Assembly: GCF_009739905.1 (NCBI RefSeq)
Contig: NZ_CP034279.1
Location: 3,534,001 to 3,598,000, forward strand
DNA length: 64,000 nt
DNA from: Streptomyces ficellus
GTDB taxonomy: Bacteria; Actinomycetota; Actinomycetes; Streptomycetales; Streptomycetaceae
Reading direction: 5' to 3'
Both the position numbers and the translations under genes were made by a program. Numbering within the stretch: position 1 is the stretch's first letter; each line of letters opens with the position of its first letter. Below the pieces are notes generated by a model. The model saw only the letters and a list, made by a program, of their open reading frames with translations. It made no database searches and was not told the DNA's origin. Below are positions 59,940 through 64,000 of the stretch, one piece after another.

Positions 59940-60538
59940 ATTGGGTGTTGCCGCTTGGGTTCCCCGCCGTGTTCCGGCGCGTCTCCCTGGCGACATCTGA
60001 AGATTAGCACGTCGCGGGAGGTGGACTCACATCCGTTTGTTTCGGGCGGCCCGACCGCGAACAGAGAGGGGATGGACGGGGTACAGGGAGGGAAGGGAGC
60101 CGACGTACGGCGGCCGAGCCGCCCCCGGCGGGCCGTGGTGGGGCGGGTCACGGCGGACGGCGGCGCGCCGCCACCCCGCTCGCGCCGCGCCCCCCGCACG
60201 CACCGCACCGCACACCCGCACGCCCACAGCACACCCGACACAGCACCCCCGCACGCACACAGGACGGCAACCAGCCACACACAGGACGGCGACCGGCCGG
60301 GCACAGGATCGGAACAGAAGCAGGACGGGAACGGGACACGGAAGCGGAACGGCTTGCCGCCGTACCCACTCCTCCAGGGTGCGCCTCAGGTGCGGGACAC
60401 TGTTTGGAGGGCGCCTCTACGATCCCTGTGAGAGGTGACACTCGTCCACAGGGCACAGAAGGGGAACCAGCCGATTTCCCGACGCGTGGATACGATCAGT
60501 AAGCAGTACCAGGACGGCAACGACGGAGGAGGTGCCCC
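59940..60538. other. gap between tRNA-Leu and fhaA
   Basis: About 600 bases contain no convincing gene. Low-complexity CACACAGGACGG-type repeats lie around 60220-60340. The right end carries the fhaA promoter and a strong ribosome site (GGAGGAGG). A TCGTCCACA near 60446 resembles a DnaA box. Minus-strand frames here lack supported starts. Confidence 0.5.
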
Positions 60539-61405
60539 ATGGGAGTCCTGAAGCGTTTCGAGCAGCGTCTCGAAGGTCTGGTCAACGGCACCTTCGCCAA
60601 GGTCTTCAAGTCCGAGGTCCAGCCCGTCGAGATCGCGGGCGCCCTCCAGCGCGAGTGCGACAACAACGCCTCGATCTGGAACCGCGACCGGACGGTCGTC
60701 CCCAACGACTTCATCGTGGAGCTGAGCGCGCCGGACTACGAGCGCCTCAGCCCGTACTCGGGCCAGCTCGGCGACGAGCTGTCCGGCCTGGTCCGGGACT
60801 ACGCCAAGCAGCAGCGGTACACCTTCATGGGGCCGATCAAGGTCCACCTGGAGAAGGCGGACGACCTCGACACGGGTCTGTACCGGGTACGCAGCCGGAC
60901 GCTCGCGTCGAGTTCGTCACAGCCGCAGGCCCCCGGCGGGCCCGCCGGCCACGCCGGTGCGGCCGGTCCCGGCGCGCCGCCCGCGAGCGGCCGCCCCGGT
61001 GGCTACGGCTACCCCCCGGCCGGTGCCCCTCCGATGCCCGCGGCCCCGCCGCCCGGCATGAACCGTCCGCCCGCCGCGGGCCGCCCCGCGGGCGGCGCGG
61101 GGCCGCTGCCCGGCGCCGGCGCCCAGGTGCGCCGCTGGATCGAGATCAACGGCACCCGCCACCAGATCTCCCGCCCGACGCTGGTGCTGGGCCGCAGCAC
61201 CGAGGCCGACGTGCGGATCGACGACCCCGGCGTATCGCGCCGACACTGCGAGATCCGGACCGGAACGCCCTCGACGATCCAGGATCTCGGGTCCACCAAC
61301 GGCATCGTGGTGGACGGGCAGCACACCACCCGCGCTACGCTCCGCGACGGCTCGCGGATCGTCGTGGGCAGTACCACCATCGTTTACCGGCAAGCCGAAG
61401 GGTGA
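60539..61405 (+). CDS. fhaA: FhaA: DUF3662 and FHA domain protein
   Basis: This 288-aa signalling adaptor has an N-terminal DUF3662 domain (MGVLKRFEQRLEGLVNGTFAKVFKSEVQPVEIAGALQRECDNNASIWNRDRTVVPNDFIVEL), a Pro/Gly/Ala-rich linker and a C-terminal FHA domain (RPTLVLGRSTEADVRIDDPGVSRRHCEIRTG..STIQDLGSTNGIVVDG) for phosphothreonine binding. FhaA proteins act in cell-wall synthesis and lipid II flipping control under PknB-type kinases. ATG 60539 follows GGAGGAGG. First gene of the fhaA-fhaB-pstP-SEDS block. Confidence 0.95.
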   Translation: MGVLKRFEQRLEGLVNGTFAKVFKSEVQPVEIAGALQRECDNNASIWNRDRTVVPNDFIVELSAPDYERLSPYSGQLGDELSGLVRDYAKQQRYTFMGPIKVHLEKADDLDTGLYRVRSRTLASSSSQPQAPGGPAGHAGAAGPGAPPASGRPGGYGYPPAGAPPMPAAPPPGMNRPPAAGRPAGGAGPLPGAGAQVRRWIEINGTRHQISRPTLVLGRSTEADVRIDDPGVSRRHCEIRTGTPSTIQDLGSTNGIVVDGQHTTRATLRDGSRIVVGSTTIVYRQAEG

Positions 61406-61415
61406 AGCGGGGGCA

Positions 61416-61931
61416 ATGTCAGAGCTGACCCTCACGGTCATGCGGTTGGGTTTCCTCGCCGTACTGTGGCTGTTCGTCATCGTGGCCGTCCAGGTCATCC
61501 GTAGCGACCTCTTCGGTACGCGCGTCACGCAGCGCGGTTCGCGCCGCGAGGCCGCGCGTCCGCAGGCGGCCGCCCGCCAGCAGAGCGCGGCACCGCCGCC
61601 CCAGCGCCAGCAGCCGTCCGGCCGCCAGCGCCGCGGGGCGCCGACCAAGCTGGTCGTCTCCGAGGGCACCCTCACGGGCACCACGGTCGCCCTCCAGGGC
61701 CAGACCATCACCCTGGGCCGGGCGCACGACTCCACAATCGTCCTGGACGACGACTACGCGTCCAGCAGGCATGCCAGGATCTACCCGGACCGTGACGGCC
61801 AGTGGATCGTCGAGGATCTCGGGTCCACCAACGGCACGTATCTCGACCGGACCCGACTCACCACCCCGACACCGATTCCGCTGGGCGCGCCGATCCGCAT
61901 CGGCAAGACCGTCATCGAGCTGCGGAAGTAG
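61416..61931 (+). CDS. fhaB: FhaB: membrane-anchored FHA domain protein
   Basis: This 171-aa protein has an N-terminal transmembrane helix (VMRLGFLAVLWLFVIVAVQVI), a Gln/Arg/Pro-rich linker and a C-terminal FHA domain (TLGRAHDSTIVLDDDYASSRHARIYPDRDGQWIVEDLGSTNGTYLDRTRL). It binds phosphorylated partners at the membrane near septal or polar growth. It starts ten bases after fhaA and precedes pstP. Confidence 0.95.
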   Translation: MSELTLTVMRLGFLAVLWLFVIVAVQVIRSDLFGTRVTQRGSRREAARPQAAARQQSAAPPPQRQQPSGRQRRGAPTKLVVSEGTLTGTTVALQGQTITLGRAHDSTIVLDDDYASSRHARIYPDRDGQWIVEDLGSTNGTYLDRTRLTTPTPIPLGAPIRIGKTVIELRK

Positions 61932-62015
61932 TACGACAATGAGCGAGCGGAGCGAGCGAGCCGCAGCGGTGCCCACAGGTGACCGGCACAGGCTCCCGAC
62001 CGGAGGGTGGGCAGT

Positions 62016-63569
62016 GTGGCTCGAGACCGGCTGTACCCGGAGGCAGAGTCAACAGGGCAGGTGCGCATGAGTCTGTCACTGCGTTTCGCCGCCGGATCCC
62101 ACAAGGGCATGATCCGCGAGGGCAACGAGGACTCCGGGTACGCCGGTCCCCGCCTGCTCGCGATCGCCGACGGCATGGGCGGCCAGGCCGCCGGTGAGGT
62201 CGCCTCCTCCGAGGTGATCTCCACGCTCGTCACGCTGGACGACGACGTGCCCGGCTCGGACATCCTCACCTCGCTCGGTACGGCGGTGCAGCGCGCCAAC
62301 GACCAGCTGCGGGTGATGGTCGAGGAGGACCCGCAGCTCGAGGGCATGGGCACCACCCTGACCGCCCTGCTGTGGACGGGGCAGCGCCTCGGCCTGGTCC
62401 ACGTCGGCGACTCCCGCGCGTACCTGCTGCGGGACGGCGTCCTGACGCAGATCACCCAGGACCACACGTGGGTGCAGCGCCTCGTCGACGAGGGCCGCAT
62501 CACCGAGGAGGAGGCCACGACCCACCCGCAGCGCTCCCTGCTGATGCGCGCGCTGGGCAGTGGCGACCACGTCGAGCCGGACCTCTCCATCCGCGAGGTG
62601 CGGGCCGGCGACCGGTACCTGATCTGCTCGGACGGCCTGTCCGGCGTCGTCTCCCACCAGACGATGGAGGAGACGCTCGCCAGCTACCAGGGCCCCCAGG
62701 AGACGGTCCAGGACCTGATCCAGCTCGCGCTGCGCGGCGGCGGCCCCGACAACATCACGGTGATCGTCGCCGACGTCCTCGACGTCGACGGCGGTGACAC
62801 CCTGGCCGGTCAGCTCAGCGACACCCCGGTCATCGTGGGCGCGGTCGCCGAGAACCAGCAGCAGCTGAACGACGGCGGAGCGATGGAGACCCCGGCGGGC
62901 CGCGCCGCGGGCCTCGGCCGCCAGGCACCGCAGCCGCCCGGCGGCGGCTTCGGCCCGCCCGGCAGCGGGGACGACCTCGGGTACGGCGGCATGCCGCCCG
63001 AGGGCAGCTTCGGCGCGTACGGCGACGAGGACTTCACCAAGCCGCGGCGCGGCGGCCGGAAGTGGCTGAAGAGATCGTTCTTCCTGGTGCTCGCCCTGGC
63101 CGTGCTCGGCGGCGCCTCCTACGGCGGCTACCGGTGGACGCAGACGCAGTACTACGTCGGCACCAAGGACGACCATGTCGCCCTGTACCGCGGCATCAGC
63201 CAGGACCTGGCGTGGGTCTCGCTCTCGGAGGTCGAGAAGGACCACCCCGAGATCGAACTCAAGTACCTCCCCGACTACCAGCGCAAGCAGGTCGAGGAGA
63301 CCATCGCCGGCGGCAACCTCGGCAAGGCCCAGGACAAGATCGAGGAGCTCGCCACCCAGGCCTCCGCCTGCAAGAAGCAGGAGCAGCGCCAGGCGGCGGA
63401 CGACCGGCTGCCCGCCGCGCCTCCCGGTGAGGGCCAGGCCGGCGGCACGACCGGCCTGCCGACCGAGCCCAAGCCCAAGCCGTCCACCAGCACCGCAGCC
63501 ACTCCGACTCCGGGCCCCACCCTCTCGGAGGAGGAGCAGAAGCTGGCCTCGAACTGCGGAAAGCAGTAA
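62016..63569 (+). CDS. pstP: PstP: PP2C-type Ser/Thr protein phosphatase
   Basis: This 517-aa metal-dependent phosphatase has RFAAGSHKGMIREGNEDSGY, ADGMGGQAAGEVAS, TTLTALLWTGQRLGLVHVGDSRAYLLRDG, LICSDGLSGVV and GGGPDNITVIVADV. A transmembrane helix (FFLVLALAVLGGASYGGYRW) and an outer domain with Ser/Thr/Pro-rich tail follow. It dephosphorylates PknB-type kinases and substrates. GTG 62016 has GGAGGG eight bases upstream (start MARDRLYPEAES). ATG 62067 is the alternative. The gap before it carries GAGCGAGCGGAGCGAGCGAG, a common actinobacterial repeat. Confidence 0.93.
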   Translation: MARDRLYPEAESTGQVRMSLSLRFAAGSHKGMIREGNEDSGYAGPRLLAIADGMGGQAAGEVASSEVISTLVTLDDDVPGSDILTSLGTAVQRANDQLRVMVEEDPQLEGMGTTLTALLWTGQRLGLVHVGDSRAYLLRDGVLTQITQDHTWVQRLVDEGRITEEEATTHPQRSLLMRALGSGDHVEPDLSIREVRAGDRYLICSDGLSGVVSHQTMEETLASYQGPQETVQDLIQLALRGGGPDNITVIVADVLDVDGGDTLAGQLSDTPVIVGAVAENQQQLNDGGAMETPAGRAAGLGRQAPQPPGGGFGPPGSGDDLGYGGMPPEGSFGAYGDEDFTKPRRGGRKWLKRSFFLVLALAVLGGASYGGYRWTQTQYYVGTKDDHVALYRGISQDLAWVSLSEVEKDHPEIELKYLPDYQRKQVEETIAGGNLGKAQDKIEELATQASACKKQEQRQAADDRLPAAPPGEGQAGGTTGLPTEPKPKPSTSTAATPTPGPTLSEEEQKLASNCGKQ

Positions 63570-63596
63570 GCACCCGTAGGGGGGCCTTTCACCACC

Positions 63597-64000
63597 ATGA
63601 GCGTTGTCACCAACACGACCACCATCGGCGCGATCGATCTGCCGAGCCGCCGGAACACCGAGCTGGCGTTGCTCGGCTTCGCCGTCGCCATCCCGGTCTT
63701 CGCATACCTGAACGTGGGCCTCGCCCTGGACGGCAAGGTCCCGGCGGGCATGCTCGGGTACGGCGTCGGGCTGGGCCTGCTGGCCGGCATCGCGCACCTG
63801 CTGGTGCGGAGGTTCGCCAAGTACGCCGACCCGATCCTGCTGCCGCTGGCCACCCTGCTGAACGGCCTGGGCCTGGTGCTGATCTGGCGGCTGGACCAGT
63901 CGCCGCGGGTGATCGCCAAGTCGATGGCCCAGTTCGGCAGTTACAGCCCGGACGCGCCCAAGCAGCTGATGTACTCGGCGATCGGCGTCGCGCTGTTCCT
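63597..64000 (+). CDS. FtsW/RodA/SpoVE (SEDS) family protein, N-terminal part
   Basis: ATG 63597 opens a frame running off the right edge: SRRNTELALLGFAVAIPVFAYLNVGLALDGKVPAGMLGYGVGLGLLAGIAHLLVRRFAKYADPILLPLATLLNGLGLVLIWRLDQ. Repeated membrane helices and the YADPILLPLATLLNGLGLVLIWRLD block match the actinobacterial SEDS glycosyltransferase encoded next to pstP. Only about 134 residues are visible. The order fhaA-fhaB-pstP-SEDS supports a cell-elongation/sporulation role. Confidence 0.88.
   Translation, partial: MSVVTNTTTIGAIDLPSRRNTELALLGFAVAIPVFAYLNVGLALDGKVPAGMLGYGVGLGLLAGIAHLLVRRFAKYADPILLPLATLLNGLGLVLIWRLDQSPRVIAKSMAQFGSYSPDAPKQLMYSAIGVALF

Noticed and set aside
59940..60538. Riboswitch or small RNA gene in the tRNA-fhaA gap
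   Set aside because: No conserved riboswitch core or promoter-terminator pair could be recognised, only low-complexity repeats.

Overview
The window is high-GC actinobacterial DNA and looks like a Streptomyces chromosome. The support is third-position G/C bias, GTG starts, GTGA/ATGA start-stop overlaps, SseB, DUF6458 and DUF5819/HTTM families, a PASTA-type Ser/Thr kinase and an FhaA-FhaB-PstP-SEDS cell-wall block. A perfect parS site (GTTTCACGTGAAAC, 37334-37347) and several DnaA-box-like motifs suggest the oriC-proximal core, although oriC itself is not here.

Layout. 1-8.15 kb holds core metabolic genes: pirin, SseB, a 608-aa acyl-CoA dehydrogenase, M18 aminopeptidase and a thioredoxin/NHL protein. 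8.2-12.3 kb is a lower-GC island with a SAM methyltransferase, a DxxWH/FIHH protein with a Cys-containing tail, a frameshifted small Cys-rich gene, a divergent XRE regulator with a lipocalin-like C-terminus and two TTA codons, and a 5'-truncated large serine recombinase abutting a decapitated universal stress protein. 12.8-19.5 kb has small oxidoreductase/HxlR, LURP-one-like, nitrilase, MFS/GntR and D,D-carboxypeptidase genes. 19.6-23.3 kb is a first branched-chain alpha-keto acid dehydrogenase (bkd) operon, followed by an orphan NarL-type regulator and an APH-like kinase. 25.4-29 kb has two divergent transmembrane Ser/Thr kinases. 30-34.5 kb is PadR + ABC ATPase + FtsX-type permease. 34.6-39.6 kb has the proteasome activator Bpa, a quinone oxidoreductase, a TrkA-linked K+ channel, MoeA and a MobA-like protein.

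39.6-54.3 kb is a catabolic region: a second bkd operon divergent from an Lrp regulator, a paaH-like dehydrogenase with a TetR regulator, paaN, and paaABCDE. Three near-identical palindromes (ACCGAnnGnTCGGT type) lie in front of bkd2/Lrp, paaH-tetR/paaN and paaA. They suggest one PaaR-type regulon and link the second bkd complex to phenylacetyl-CoA catabolism. A following acyl-CoA dehydrogenase is preceded by a KstR-like palindrome.

55.6-60 kb carries rhodanese, J-domain, DUF2252, MarR and small membrane proteins and tRNA-Leu(CAG). The right end (60.5-64 kb) is fhaA-fhaB-pstP and the start of an FtsW/RodA gene, the phospho-signalling and cell-wall-growth operon.

The best candidates for something undescribed are the 8.2-10.6 kb cassette, the PaaR-like control of bkd2, and a recurrent pattern of short tandem duplications just behind stop codons.
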